Assembly: GCF_000196235.1 (NCBI RefSeq)
Contig: NC_008537.1
Location: forward strand, 1 to 64,000
Direction: 5' to 3'
Source: Arthrobacter sp. FB24
GTDB taxonomy: Bacteria; Actinomycetota; Actinomycetes; Actinomycetales; Micrococcaceae
Length of the DNA: 64,000 nt
Shown here piece by piece: positions 16,639 through 25,535 of this stretch; positions within the stretch are counted from its first letter, which is position 1; the number at the start of each line of letters is the position of its first letter. The notes below the pieces were generated by a model, which worked only from the letters and a program-made list of their open reading frames with translations, was not told the DNA's origin and did not search any database. A program made the position numbers and the translations under genes.

Positions 16639-17838
16639 GTGATCGGAAACCACGAAAGCATTGATGTCTTCATCGGCCTGGACGTCGGCAAGGGCGAGCA
16701 CCACGCCGTTGCCGTGGACAGGGCCGGTAAGAAACTCTTCGACAAGGCTTTGCCCAACGACGAGGCCCGGCTGCGCGAAATCCTCGGCTCTTTGAATAGG
16801 CACGGCAGTATCCTGCTCGTGGTTGACCAGCCGGCCACGATCGGTGCACTCCCCGTCGCGGTTGCCCGGGCCGCCGGCGTCACAGTCGGATACCTGCCCG
16901 GGCTGGCGATGCGCCGGATCGCGGACCTGCACCCGGGCGAAGCGAAAACCGACGCGCGGGACGCGTTCATCATCGCCGAAGCGGCCCGGACCATGCCGCA
17001 CACGTTGCGCTCCATCCAGATCGCTGACGAACAGCTCGCGGAACTGACCATGCTCTGCGGCTTCGATGACGACCTGGCCAAACAGGCCACCGCGACATCG
17101 AACCGGATCCGGGGCCTGCTGACCCAGATCCACCCCGCACTGGAGCGTGTCCTTGGCCCGCGGTTGGACCACCCGGCACTGTTGGATCTGCTGCGGACCT
17201 GGCCGACCCCCGACGCCCTCCGCCATGCCGGCCGGCGCAGGATCGCCAGCCGGCTCACAAAGCTTGCACCCAGGATGGGTGAACGTCTCGCCGACGAGAT
17301 CATCAACGCACTGGACCAACAAACGGTCACCGTCGTAGGGACAAACGCTGCCACGATCGTGCTGCCACAGTTGGCGCGGATGCTCGCCGACATCCGGCAG
17401 GCCCGCGACACCGTTTTCATCCAGGTCGAAGCCCTCGTGGAGGCCCACCCTCTTCACCCGGTCCTGACGTCACTCCCGGCGGTCGGCGTCAGGACCGCAG
17501 CACGGATCCTCACCGAGATCGTCGGCAAAGACTTCGCATCTGCCAGGCATCTGGCCTCCTACGCAGGCCTCGCCCCCGTGACCTGGAGATCCGGAACATC
17601 CATTCGCGGAGACCACCCATCCCGGAAGGGAAACAAGATCCTCAAAAGAGCCCTCTTCCTCTCCGCCTTCGCCGCGCTGAAAGATCCTCCGTCGAGGGCC
17701 TACTACGACCGCAAGCGGGCCGAAGGCAAACGTCACAACCAGGCTCTAATCGCTCTGGCCCGCCGCCGCTGCGACACCCTCTACGCCATGCTCAGGGACG
17801 GCACCTTCTACGAACCACGGCTACCCTCAGCCGCTTGA
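16639..17838 (+). mobile_element. IS110-family transposase
   Basis: 399 residues from the GTG at 16639, which sits behind GGGAGG. The N-terminal RuvC-like DEDD domain shows FIGLDVGKGEHHAVAVD (first Asp), HPGEAKTDARDAFIIAEAAR and TSNRIRGLLTQIHPALERVL. The C-terminal transposase_20 domain has SLPAVGVRTAARILTEI, ASYAGLAPVTWRSG and the conserved Ser region. IS110 enzymes are bridge-RNA-guided recombinases and make no inverted repeats or large target duplications. It is intact. It differs clearly from the second IS110 element at 29.5-30.7 kb. Confidence 0.92.
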
Positions 17839-18110
17839 CGAAAACCATAGAGGCCCCCCACGCGCCGTCCCATGAACTGCCGATCACCCGTTGATGGCTC
17901 CCCGGACGGGACCACAAACCGCCAATCTAAACTGCGATTTAACCGCCATCTCCGGTTAAAAGTCACACATTTGTATGGGATTTTTCGCTGCTGGGAAGTG
18001 GGCCACGGGTGTCGCGGTGGGGGACCGGCTTACGGGACAGTGCTGCCTGGGAACGGCATAAGCTGAAACCTGAGGCATCTGACGCAAGTTCTGACTATGG
18101 GGGGAACGAC

Positions 18111-18974
18111 TTGACCGATTACGGTGAGGACTATCTGCGGCGCCTACTCGACGCTGTCGGCCGCTTCGAGGACGCGTTTAACGCCTGGATCGAAACGCAA
18201 CAAGAATCCGACCATCTTTCTTCTCGAGGCATTCTCCCGACCGTATGGGCAAAAGACGGACAAGACCCTGCTCTTGTGCGCCGTCTCGAACTCGATGTCG
18301 CAGAGGCCGCAGGGCTGGCCGCACGTGCAGTCGCCGTCACCGGGGCGTACATCTCTGTCGCGGGGATTGGCGTTATCGACCCGATTTCCAACTGGTCATT
18401 CATGTCATCACCCAAGGCCCCGCTTGCACCACGTGATATTCGAATGACGACTGCAAACGTCAAAGGCCGGCTAGAAGCAATGCTCACCGATGCCCAAGCC
18501 ACTTCGGACTCGAGTTTGCCAAGTTTTTCTCCCGCAAAGCTTCACCCCGTCATCTGGGCGGGTGCAGCTGCGCACTGGACAGCTCACCAGTACCGAGTTG
18601 CCGTACGTGAAGCTGCCGAGGGGCTTACAGTCCATTGGAAACAGAAGCTCAAACGCAACGATGTAGACGACACCGTGTTCTGGCAACAGACCTTGTCGGC
18701 AGGCGAGGCGGTTGATGGCAAACCCAAACTCGTTTGGCCCGGCCCCGCCGAGGACAAGACTGCCAAGAGTATGCGTGGTGGCCTTGAACCACTTGCCAAA
18801 GCTTTGAACGCTCTGGCTACCGGCCTCAATCTGACGGTCCGAAACGTCACCACCCACACTAGAGACGAGCTCAGCGAGCAGCAGGCGATGGAGCGCCTTG
18901 CCGCCTACAGCTTTCTTGCCCAACTGCTCGATCAGTGCCAGATTGAGCGCTTCGACAGTGATGCCGCCCGGTAG
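18111..18974 (+). CDS. TIGR02391/Ymh-like family protein, hypothetical
   Basis: About 287 residues starting at a TTG (18111) placed eight bases after a strong GGGGGGAA box. The C-terminal ~110 residues resemble the TIGR02391 (Ymh) domain: AAHWTAHQYRVAVREAAEGL, a middle with Asp-Asp-rich text, LNLTVRNVTTHTRDELSEQQ and MERLAAYSFLAQLLDQC. This domain is common in mobile islands, occasionally near defence or restriction genes, and is of unknown function. The N-terminal part is helical with no known motif. It lies alone beside the IS110 element; codon use is less GC-biased than neighbours, which suggests transfer. Confidence 0.7.
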   Translation: MTDYGEDYLRRLLDAVGRFEDAFNAWIETQQESDHLSSRGILPTVWAKDGQDPALVRRLELDVAEAAGLAARAVAVTGAYISVAGIGVIDPISNWSFMSSPKAPLAPRDIRMTTANVKGRLEAMLTDAQATSDSSLPSFSPAKLHPVIWAGAAAHWTAHQYRVAVREAAEGLTVHWKQKLKRNDVDDTVFWQQTLSAGEAVDGKPKLVWPGPAEDKTAKSMRGGLEPLAKALNALATGLNLTVRNVTTHTRDELSEQQAMERLAAYSFLAQLLDQCQIERFDSDAAR

Positions 18975-18982
18975 GCGATCGG

Positions 18983-19231
18983 TTACGGCGCTACTAGCCC
19001 AAGACGCGTGTCGACTCGGGCGGCTACGATGCTCAGCGCGCCGCTAAGTAGAAGGCTGAGAGCAAGTACGCCAAGGCCGCAAGCAACGGCTAGCCCGAAG
19101 GCATCGGGTTCGGCGACAGAGTCAATGACAGGCTCTTGGTAGTACCAGATCGTGTACCACGCATTCATGCCGAAAACGCCGATGAGTACAGTCACGATCC
19201 AAGATACGACTGCCAGATGCCAAACTTTCAT
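18983..19231 (-). CDS. Small two-TM membrane protein
   Basis: 82 residues with two hydrophobic helices (residues ~5-25, WHLAVVSWIVTVLIGVFG, and ~45-72, GLAVACGLGVLALSLLLSGAL). GGGGGAAGC directly precedes the ATG, a convincing ribosome-binding site. No family recognised. It converges with the TIGR02391-like gene. Confidence 0.6.
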   Translation of the reverse strand: MKVWHLAVVSWIVTVLIGVFGMNAWYTIWYYQEPVIDSVAEPDAFGLAVACGLGVLALSLLLSGALSIVAARVDTRLGLVAP

Positions 19232-19385
19232 GCTTCCCCCAAGGACTAGCTTCCGACAAAGCCTAGCCGTAGCTCGAGAGCCGTCCGGCCGACCTCTACG
19301 GCGTCCGGTAAGGGCCGCTTACGGACAGACTGATCGGGGCCGGATGGCCGGCATCAGAATGCCCGCTTTGGGCTAGTCTTTGGTC

Positions 19386-19695
19386 ATGTCAGACGACGCC
19401 GCCCGTCGAGTCATCCGCCTGTTCCCTGACTACGGGCACCGGTGGCCACTTTGGGAGAACAGCGCCCCCGGTCACCCGAGCAAATACACGATGGCGCCGG
19501 CTGACTTCGGACTGTCAGAAAACCCTAACTGACCGACTTCGTGCCTGGTACGACGCTTGGGATGCCGAGAATCTTTATGAGAACGGTTGGAGCTCACGCG
19601 CCAAGGAATTGGCCTGGAAGGCTGAGGGAGCCCGTATCGCCGAGCAACTTCGAGCAGAGGTCAAAGCATTCGCGGATGTGGAATACAGCGAGTAG
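19386..19695 (+). pseudogene. Hypothetical ~102-residue protein broken by a +1 frameshift
   Basis: Starting at ATG 19386, the frame reads MSDDAARRVIRLFPDYG, RWPLWENSAPGHPSKY, TMAPADFGLSEN and then stops (TGA, ~19530). Dropping one C from the CCC just before that point restores LTDRLRAWYDAWDAENLYEN, GWSSRAKELAWKAEGARIAE and AEVKAFADVEYSE up to TAG at 19695. The restored protein is coherent, hydrophilic and helical. The break is one extra C, so it may be a recent mutation or a base-call error. Function unknown. Confidence 0.7.
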
Positions 19696-19802
19696 CGGCC
19701 CCGACACCGCAGGTGTTGCGTAGAAGGATCCTCAGTCGGAGCGGCTGAGCGTGAGTTTCGAAGGTGCCGGGAACTTTTGGGGCTGGGACATGGGAGACCT
19801 GG

Positions 19803-20693
19803 CTACTGTCCGGGACGGATGATAACGTCGGCGTCCCACGTCAGGTGTGCTCCCTCCTTTAGTGGTAGCGCTTCGATGGCGGGGTCCTGCACTAGTGCCG
19901 CTATGAGTTCCTGGCTGCCTGCGACCACTGTGGAGTCGAAGTCTATTTCGGTCACCATGACCCAGCTTCTGTCTTCCGTCCAGAGTATGTTCGGTGATTG
20001 CGGGAATTGTGGGGAATGGTGCCAGGGCACATGATTCACCCACCCGCGGTCGCGGTAGAACTGCGGCGCGGCGTTGAAGAGGTAGTAGGCGCGCCCCGGC
20101 AGGCTGAGTGTTTCTCCGCGGATCACCTCTGCCGGCAACAGGCCCGAGCCGGGTCCCGTGTTCAGTGCGGCAGCATCGGTTGCATTATTTTCGGGGGTCG
20201 TTACGTCAGTGAACGTGAGTTGGGCATGGCCGAGGGAGCTTGTTAGGCCTCCCCATCCTTCCCAAATGGCGGTGACACCGTTGTTTGGCGTGGAGGTATG
20301 TTCACAGAGGCGTGCAGCGAGTGCTGCGAGGATGTTTGGTGCGAGGTTGCCGGTCAGGGGTGCGGCATATCGCCAGCCCTCACTGTCGAAAATTTCCTGC
20401 TGATTCGATGGGTGCCCAAGGAGCCGTTGGAATTGGGCCAATGGGTGCATCTTGGTCGCGAAAGCCATCGCAACGTCAGACCATCGGACCTGTTGTTCAT
20501 CCAGCGGGAAGACGCCACCGCGGGGATGTCCGTACCAGGAGCCGCTGTCCGCTGGGCGGTCCCGGGTCACCGGATGGAAGATTCTGGCGTAGGCGGGGAA
20601 TCCCCGTGGCACTACAACATGCATGTCACGCCACACAGAATCCATCAGAGGCTTGAGCCAGGCACCGGGAGCAGTGTTGGGCAACGATTCCAT
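19803..20693 (-). CDS. Hypothetical protein
   Basis: A 296-residue soluble protein with no signal peptide or membrane segment and many Trp/Tyr/Phe. It has conserved-looking blocks GSWYGHPRGGVFPLDEQQ, AIWEGWGGLTSSLG, RAYYLFNAAPQFYRDRGW and PNILWTEDRSWVMVTEIDFD, and ends LTWDADVIIRPGQ. The layout resembles SUKH/immunity-like or general actinobacterial hypothetical families, but I cannot assign one. It is well translated in frame with normal codon bias and is likely real. Confidence 0.7.
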   Translation of the reverse strand: MESLPNTAPGAWLKPLMDSVWRDMHVVVPRGFPAYARIFHPVTRDRPADSGSWYGHPRGGVFPLDEQQVRWSDVAMAFATKMHPLAQFQRLLGHPSNQQEIFDSEGWRYAAPLTGNLAPNILAALAARLCEHTSTPNNGVTAIWEGWGGLTSSLGHAQLTFTDVTTPENNATDAAALNTGPGSGLLPAEVIRGETLSLPGRAYYLFNAAPQFYRDRGWVNHVPWHHSPQFPQSPNILWTEDRSWVMVTEIDFDSTVVAGSQELIAALVQDPAIEALPLKEGAHLTWDADVIIRPGQ

Positions 20694-21043
20694 GGCGCCA
20701 GCCTAATAGTCAGCACGGGGCCACGACCGTAAGAGGTTGCGAATCGGGTTGGATTGAAGCGGGCGCGACCGAGCGTTGACAGCCCGAGGCAAAGGATCCC
20801 CTTACGGGCACCTGAACCCGGCGCCATCCCTGGATCCAGTTGTCTCATAACCTCAGTGTCTCGAATCCCTAGGGTTTCGAGACCCCCAGCGTGTGACGGT
20901 GGGGTAGCGCGGACTTCTGTCGGAATTTGCTAGCCGTGTACCGCGAATATTGGACCTATTCACCCTATTGCTCTTCCTGAAGCTTGGGGCTACCTTTGCA
21001 CCATCAGATCGGCACAGATACTGGGGGTAAAGTGCGGGTTTTA
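20694..21043. other. Intergenic region holding a large palindrome
   Basis: About 350 bases between divergent genes. It contains the GTCTC-rich repeat cluster at 20841-20883 listed separately, and the promoter area of the secreted protein at 21044. No further gene is seen. Confidence 0.4.
20841..20883. repeat. Cluster of GTCTC half-sites with 26-base near-perfect palindrome
   Basis: GTCTCGAATCCC (20858) and GGGTTTCGAGAC (ending 20883) form a 26-base palindrome with two mismatched positions. A third half-site GTCTCATAACC begins at ~20842 in direct orientation. The arrangement of a symmetric site plus an extra half-site resembles serine-recombinase accessory/crossover sites or a regulator operator. 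No dedicated protein lies next to it. Confidence 0.45.
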
Positions 21044-21511
21044 ATGACCATTGATGAAGCGAAATCTAAGCGCTCAAATAACGTGCGCAAAAGGGTCGTC
21101 GCAGCTACGATGCTTTCGGCTTTTGTTATCTCTTTTGGAGCGGGATCGGCCGTGGCTGGTGATGCCTGGGGCGACACAGGATACTACACGGTGTCCGGAA
21201 TTCAATATGAAAACTTCGCTCGAGTCAGCACCTCGACTGGCCAGGCGACGGCTGAAAGCTGGGCTCGCAGAGTGGGCGGCAACACGCCCGTCGGGTATGC
21301 CGGTGCACGGGGAAGGCTCTTTACGAGCGGCGGCAGCCTCAGCTGCGAGGGAGTCGATAGATACAACCCATCCACGGGGTCCTATGCTGTTGGCTCCTCG
21401 TGCGCCCGATACAGCTCGGGGACTTGGTACAGCTATGGCGTCACCCAGGGTTGGAATGGGACAGGGTATACCGCGGTCTACACGTTTCGTACAGTTAATC
21501 AAAACAGCTAA
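21044..21511 (+). CDS. Secreted hypothetical protein
   Basis: 155 residues from the ATG at 21044 (CGGG five bases upstream; GTG 21032 is an alternative). A basic N-region and hydrophobic core (RKRVVAATMLSAFVISFGAG) end at an AVAG cleavage site. The mature part is Gly/Ser/Tyr-rich with two Cys (GSLSCEGVDRYN and VGSSCARYSSG), which could form a disulfide, and a repeated YTVSG/YSYGVTQGW pattern typical of small beta-rich exoproteins. It lies 21 bases before a second secreted protein, probably in one operon. Bacteriocin-like and adhesin-like roles are both possible; no family recognised. Confidence 0.65.
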   Translation: MTIDEAKSKRSNNVRKRVVAATMLSAFVISFGAGSAVAGDAWGDTGYYTVSGIQYENFARVSTSTGQATAESWARRVGGNTPVGYAGARGRLFTSGGSLSCEGVDRYNPSTGSYAVGSSCARYSSGTWYSYGVTQGWNGTGYTAVYTFRTVNQNS

Positions 21512-21532
21512 TACGCCGGGGGAGTATCAAGA

Positions 21533-22024
21533 ATGCCAAAAGTAAAAAGGTCTATTGCCATTCTGCTGGGAGTTTTGGTCTGTACGGTCAGTGGTGTTGG
21601 GGCTGGAGCGGCGGTGGGGCAGGGGCTAGGAGTATTCAAGCCGGACGGCGTATCTTCCGCCTTGGGTTCTCAAGCCCAACCTATGCCTAAGCCGTCATAC
21701 AGCACCAATGTCAATGGACAGAGCTTTGGTTCGGCGCTCATGGCCACCTCGCCTGAGACCGAGCCGGATCTTATTCAGGTTCAAGCCGACAATGGTAGGA
21801 CTGGCTACGTCCTGAAAAAGCACCTTGATGATGCAAACGGAGCAACTGCTGCCAAAGGTTTCAGGAGCCCCGAAGAAGCCATCCGGTGGCAAAATACGGA
21901 GGGTAGGGCAAATCGACATATTCCCGTGTTCGAGGCGGACGGGAAAACCGTAGTAGGAACCTTCACTATCATTGGGTCAGCTGAGCAGGAGGCCATCATC
22001 GGCCAGTCCCCAGGTGCCCCGTAG
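21533..22024 (+). CDS. Secreted or membrane-anchored hypothetical protein
   Basis: 163 residues with an N-terminal signal/anchor (RSIAILLGVLVCTVSGVGAG), a low-complexity Pro/Gln/Ser linker, and a globular part (PDLIQVQADNGRTGYVLKKH, ATAAKGFRSPEEAIRWQNT, HIPVFEADGKTVVGTFTI). The globular segment recurs in actinobacterial proteins of unknown function. It follows the small secreted protein at 21 bases, suggesting a shared exported function, perhaps effector plus partner. The 3' end overlaps the convergent DUF2188 gene by 29 bases. Confidence 0.68.
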   Translation: MPKVKRSIAILLGVLVCTVSGVGAGAAVGQGLGVFKPDGVSSALGSQAQPMPKPSYSTNVNGQSFGSALMATSPETEPDLIQVQADNGRTGYVLKKHLDDANGATAAKGFRSPEEAIRWQNTEGRANRHIPVFEADGKTVVGTFTIIGSAEQEAIIGQSPGAP

Positions 22025-22304
22025 GGTTACTGACCCTCCCTCGCGTATTTCCAGGCCGCGGCTGGCGACTCACGCCGGTCAGCCCCGGGACATTCCGCGG
22101 ATCGTTGCCGTAGCTGTTCTTCTCGGAGATCACGCCGTCCTGGTTTTTGATGATGTGCTCGACCTTGTCGGCCCGGGCGGCTTCGCGGCCAGCCGCTACC
22201 GCATCCTCTTTGGTGCTGTAGCCGGCGTCGAACGCCAGGTCCGAGCCCTCGCGTTTGTTCTTCCACTGGCCATCTTCGTACGTCTCAATGTCTCCTTGAG
22301 CCAC
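21996..22304 (-). CDS. DUF2188 domain protein
   Basis: About 102 residues from a GTG at 22304 that follows AAAGGAG at good spacing. It matches DUF2188: DIETYEDGQWKNKREGS, AFDAGYSTKEDAVAAGREAA, VEHIIKNQDGVISEKNSYGN, then DPRNVPG. The fold is a small beta-alpha module repeated in some proteins; function unknown, found widely in bacteria and plasmids. The longer frame (to 22379) starts with residues unlike the family. Confidence 0.82.
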   Translation of the reverse strand: MAQGDIETYEDGQWKNKREGSDLAFDAGYSTKEDAVAAGREAARADKVEHIIKNQDGVISEKNSYGNDPRNVPGLTGVSRQPRPGNTRGRVSNPTGHLGTGR

Positions 22305-22744
22305 TGCACACTCCTTTAGCCGTTCGGTCCTGCTCTCTGACTTTGGATAGCGAAAAGCCCCGTGGCACTGGGGGTCCACGGGGCATTTCAGGGCTCCCTC
22401 TACCTGTTTGGGGTTCAGGCCGGGAAGCTAAGACCAAACTAATAGCAAGTAGGCTTACTTTTCAATCCCACGCGCCGACCGGCGCACCGGATACCTCTCC
22501 CATGGTCCAAGACTTGAGCCTCCGGGCCCGGCCCATTCCGAAGGGGGAGTTGTCTTCGGCAGGGGCGGTGAATGCAACCAGGTCCGGCAGTCCAACGTTG
22601 CCGTTCTCACTTTCACCGGCAGTCGGGAAAACCCCTAAAACAAACTGGAAAACCGTTTTCATTCACATGAATGCTCGGTAAAATGGGGGTAGCTGGAAAA
22701 GCAGACGAACCTAACTGACGTGATACGAAACCGAGGACTGGACA
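22305..22744. other. Intergenic region before nrdH
   Basis: 440 bases. It holds the hairpin at 22357-22384 and, near 22660, a short palindrome CATTCACATGAATG that may be a regulator site for the nrdH-ssb operon. A 66-codon frame on the minus strand (22462-22662) has no family features and I do not call it. Confidence 0.4.
22357..22384. terminator. Hairpin, possible terminator
   Basis: GCCCCGTGG (22357-22365) pairs perfectly with CCACGGGGC (22376-22384) around a 10-base loop and is flanked by AAAA and ATTT. It lies upstream of the DUF2188 gene, so it may end a transcript entering from the right or act on the DUF2188 leader. Confidence 0.55.
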
Positions 22745-23011
22745 ATGACTCTGACCATCTACACCAAGCCCGCCGGATGCTTTGGCTGCACCAAAACCAA
22801 GCAGAAATTCACCGAGGCCGGCGTACCCTTCCGGGAGGTCGACGTCACGACCAACCAGGCCGCATTCGAGTACATCACCGAAGAGCTGGGCTACTCCCAG
22901 GTTCCCGTCGTCGTCTACGACAAGGACGGCACGGAGAACCACTGGTCAGGGCTGAACCCGGGCGGTATCGAACAGATCATCGCCATCGAATCCCACGGCA
23001 CCGAAGCCTGA
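22745..23011 (+). CDS. nrdH: NrdH-like glutaredoxin
   Basis: 88 residues with a thioredoxin fold: [20 protein letters not shown] holds the CxxC redox pair (CFGC), followed by [16 protein letters not shown] and the cis-Pro [14 protein letters not shown]. NrdH reduces class Ib ribonucleotide reductase. There is no nrdEF nearby, so here it probably serves as a general redoxin carried on a mobile element. It is 25 bases upstream of ssb and likely the first gene of a short transfer-associated operon. Confidence 0.88.
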   Translation: MTLTIYTKPAGCFGCTKTKQKFTEAGVPFREVDVTTNQAAFEYITEELGYSQVPVVVYDKDGTENHWSGLNPGGIEQIIAIESHGTEA

Positions 23012-23036
23012 ACCGGGAAGGCAGGGGAGGGCTCTT

Positions 23037-23642
23037 ATGTCAGGAGAAACCAGCACCACCGTTGCGGGCAATCTCACCGCGGATCCCGAGCTGCGGTTCA
23101 CGGACGCCGGCACGGCCGTCGCCAACTTCACTATCGCTTCCACACCCAGGACGTTCGACCAGACCCGCGGCGCCTGGGTGGACGGGGAGACCCTGTACCT
23201 TCGGGCAAGCCTCTGGAGGGGCGCGGCCGAGAACGCCGCAGCGTCCCTGGCCAAAGGGACACGAGTCATCGCCACGGGGGCACTGAAGCCGCGCACCTAC
23301 ACGACCAAGACGGGGGAGAAGCGCACCGTGATCGAGTTCGACGTCGAGGAAATCGGCGCTTCGCTGCGCTACGCGACAGCGACCGTGCAGCGGTCCCCGA
23401 AGGCCGACACTGACGCCGCTGAAGACGACCGCCAGCACGAGGACACCCACCCGGCCGACCACTTCAATCTGAGCCCCCGCAGGTACTCCGATGATGAGCT
23501 GTGGTTTGGACTCGCCGCCAATCCGACAGGCGTTATCGACACCGCCGGTGTCGGCATCGATCCCACTGCAACCACAGGCGGATATTCTGAATCCCAATCG
23601 GGGGACACTGCCGCAACGATCAAGGCGCGAGGGACCCTATGA
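23037..23642 (+). CDS. ssb: Single-stranded DNA-binding protein
   Basis: 201 residues. The OB-fold (residues ~5-110) shows [56 protein letters not shown] and [20 protein letters not shown]. The C-terminal tail is acidic and Ser/Thr-rich but lacks the exact DDIPF tip of housekeeping SSB, which is usual for plasmid-borne copies. It should coat DNA during conjugative transfer or replication. Start ATG follows GGGAGGGC. The stop overlaps the next start (ATGA). Confidence 0.9.
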   Translation: MSGETSTTVAGNLTADPELRFTDAGTAVANFTIASTPRTFDQTRGAWVDGETLYLRASLWRGAAENAAASLAKGTRVIATGALKPRTYTTKTGEKRTVIEFDVEEIGASLRYATATVQRSPKADTDAAEDDRQHEDTHPADHFNLSPRRYSDDELWFGLAANPTGVIDTAGVGIDPTATTGGYSESQSGDTAATIKARGTL

Positions 23643-24094
23643 CACACGAAGATGACCTCCGCGGCTGGGCTAAAGGCTCCCTCGCCACGGAGGCCGGCAC
23701 CGAGCTACTGCTGCGCGGCTTCGCTGGCCGTTTTGCCACCCTGGACAACCCCTGGGTGTACGGACGGGTAAAGAAGTCGCCTACCTTCAGCGAGAGCGCG
23801 TGGATTGATTTCGAGAACCTTGGTGAACACGCAATCTACGGGGCTTACGCACCAGAGGAACGGCGGTTCCTGTTGGTGGCAGCGTCCCTAGTCTCGGATG
23901 CCGACGTGGTCCTGAGTGATGCGCTTCAAGGATTGGACCGGGTGCATCTGGACCTTGTACTTGCGGCTATCGCACATGCCGGAGGCAGCCACCAGCACTC
24001 CGAAGCGCGGGCGAACGGGGACGGGAACGCAGTGCTGCGCCCTGAATATTTGAACAGCCTCCATCAATGGCCCAGGAGTCTTCGTGCCGTCTAG
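23639..24094 (+). CDS. Hypothetical protein of the ssb operon
   Basis: 151 residues, soluble, no motif recognised. It carries [40 protein letters not shown] and [19 protein letters not shown]. The ATGA overlap with ssb and an 11-base overlap with the next gene show tight coupling. Genes in this position on Arthrobacter plasmids are usually uncharacterised. Confidence 0.72.
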   Translation: MTHEDDLRGWAKGSLATEAGTELLLRGFAGRFATLDNPWVYGRVKKSPTFSESAWIDFENLGEHAIYGAYAPEERRFLLVAASLVSDADVVLSDALQGLDRVHLDLVLAAIAHAGGSHQHSEARANGDGNAVLRPEYLNSLHQWPRSLRAV

Positions 24095-24347
24095 GAAGAC
24101 CGCTGCGTTCACCCCTTACTTCACCGAGGACGAGGCCGGCCAGGTCCGTGCTGCCTTCCTTGCCGCCGGCGCGGCCGAGGGGGATGCGAGCGTGTCCGAC
24201 TTCATCGTGCGGGCCACGATGCGGGAAGTGAAACGCCTTCAGCGCAAACACAACCAAGGCGTGAAGTGGGACCCGGTCCCGTCGGGGTCCTTGCGCAGAG
24301 GACAGCGCACCAGGGACGAGCTGCGTCACCGGAACGAGAGCGAGTAA
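24084..24347 (+). CDS. Small ribbon-helix-helix-like DNA-binding protein
   Basis: 87 residues starting at GTG inside the 3' end of the previous gene. The text [20 protein letters not shown] and DFIVRATMREVKRLQRKHN fits a ribbon-helix-helix (beta strand, two helices) with a basic tail. Such proteins act as partition (ParB-like) or relaxosome accessory factors. The family call is from pattern only. Confidence 0.65.
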   Translation: MPSRKTAAFTPYFTEDEAGQVRAAFLAAGAAEGDASVSDFIVRATMREVKRLQRKHNQGVKWDPVPSGSLRRGQRTRDELRHRNESE

Positions 24348-24349
24348 CT

Positions 24350-24640
24350 ATGGGTCAGTGGACTGATGACGTGAACAATATGCCAGCCGCCCAGGTCGCT
24401 CCGGGCCTGTCGAGAATGCTGACGCTGGAGCAGGTCCAGGAGATCCTGAACGTCAAGAGCAGCCTCGTCTACGCCCTGGTCCGTAGTGGGGAACTTCCCG
24501 CAGCTCAGTTCGGTGGAAGGGGTATTTGGAGGGTCCGGGAGAGTGACCTTGCCGCCTACATCGAGGGCGCTTTCGCCAAGACTGCGGAGCGGATCGCCGC
24601 TGGACAGATTCCGCAGGAGCACGTCACCGAAAACGACTGA
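24350..24640 (+). CDS. Excisionase/BldC-type helix-turn-helix protein
   Basis: 96 residues from the ATG at 24350, two bases after the preceding stop. The central segment MLTLEQVQEILNVKSSLVYA, LVRSGELPAAQFGGRGIWRV and RESDLAAYIEGAF is a MerR-like winged HTH typical of excisionase-family (helix_turn_helix_17) proteins. It may regulate this operon or serve in excision/partition. It is followed by a strong terminator. Confidence 0.82.
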   Translation: MGQWTDDVNNMPAAQVAPGLSRMLTLEQVQEILNVKSSLVYALVRSGELPAAQFGGRGIWRVRESDLAAYIEGAFAKTAERIAAGQIPQEHVTEND

Positions 24641-24660
24641 CCACGGCACTCAAAACAGAT

Positions 24661-24692
24661 GAAGGCCGGCACCTCGCAAGGTGCCGACCTTC
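24661..24692 (+). terminator. Terminator after the nrdH-ssb operon
   Basis: GAAGG-CCGGCACCT pairs with AGGTGCCG-ACCTTC across CGCA, giving a long GC-rich stem followed by TTCTG. It ends the operon 20 bases past the HTH gene. Confidence 0.7.
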
Positions 24693-24978
24693 TGTGCGTT
24701 GTGGCCCTTTCGACCGCTGCGTCTACGGCTGAAAAAGGCCCAGCCCTTCGCGCGGCCGCCGGCCGGGAGCGCACGTCTTGGACCACGGGAAACTCTGCCG
24801 GTGGCGACCACTGACGGTCCAGGCTGTGCACGGACGCCGGTCCCTGCGGCGGGTCGACGGGATGTGGTTCCCTGGCGGTTGTGTGCAGCCGGTCAGGTGG
24901 GTCCCGTCGACCCCCTGTGTGCGGGAAAAGCAGCGGAGCGGTTGGGCTTTTGCCGTGCCCAGGTGGGCGAGGGGAACG
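24693..24978. other. Intergenic region, nothing recognised
   Basis: The stretch between the terminator and the convergent coiled-coil gene carries only short unsupported frames. Confidence 0.35.
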
Positions 24979-25287
24979 TTACTGTTCGTCGCTGGTTTCG
25001 CCGCCGGAGGCGGCATCTGAGGCAGTCGCGGTGGTGCGTGCGGCGTTCTTGCGTCGGCGGCCGGCAGCGGGCGATTCCAGGCCGAGCTTCTTCAGTTCCT
25101 CGGGGCTCCAGCCGTCCTTCGTGGCACGGACATAGGCGCGCTTGTCTTCACGTTCTGCCTGGGCAAGTTGCTCGCGGAGGTCGGCAATCCGCTGCCGCGT
25201 CTTTACCAGGTCAGTAACGGACTCGATACGGGAGTCAAGCAGCGCTTTGGCCTGGTTGCGTGTCTGTTCAATGTCGATGGTTGCCAT
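24979..25287 (-). CDS. Small coiled-coil protein next to the mobilization genes
   Basis: 102 residues: a helical heptad-like region (VTDLVKTRQRIADLREQLAQ, AEREDKRAYVRATKDGW) then a basic, Ala/Ser-rich tail (SPAAGRRRKNAARTT). It is divergent from mobC, with the possible oriT between them, so a relaxosome accessory role is a fair guess; no known motif proves it. Confidence 0.65.
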   Translation of the reverse strand: MATIDIEQTRNQAKALLDSRIESVTDLVKTRQRIADLREQLAQAEREDKRAYVRATKDGWSPEELKKLGLESPAAGRRRKNAARTTATASDAASGGETSDEQ

Positions 25288-25404
25288 GCCCCCAGCCTAG
25301 CGCGTGGGTCCGACGATGAGCCGCAGCGACCACACCCCGAACGGTGACGGCAGTTGGGTCACCATCGCCCGGCGCCGACCCAAAGAGCAAAAGCCAACCT
25401 GACG

Positions 25405-25470
25405 GAGCAAGCTATACATTTACACGGGTGTAAGTGGCTTGCCGCGCTCGACACTGGCGGTCGAGTGCGG
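25405..25470 (+). other. Candidate origin of transfer
   Basis: In the 248-base gap between divergent genes, TTACAC-GG-GTGTAA (25420-25433) forms an inverted repeat and is directly continued by the sequence TAAGTG (25431-25436). RSF1010-like origins have an inverted repeat followed by TAAGTG at nic. The position upstream of mobC and relaxase is the usual one. The nick site is inferred, not shown. Confidence 0.45.
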
Positions 25471-25535
25471 CACACTTGTCAGTGTGGTCCCCGGTTTCGG
25501 GGTCGCTGCGCTGGGCCAGAGAAAGGATGGATTGA

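Noticed and set aside
21044-21511. Lactococcin 972-type bacteriocin
   Set aside because: Size and export signal fit loosely, but the characteristic aromatic/His motifs of that family are missing.
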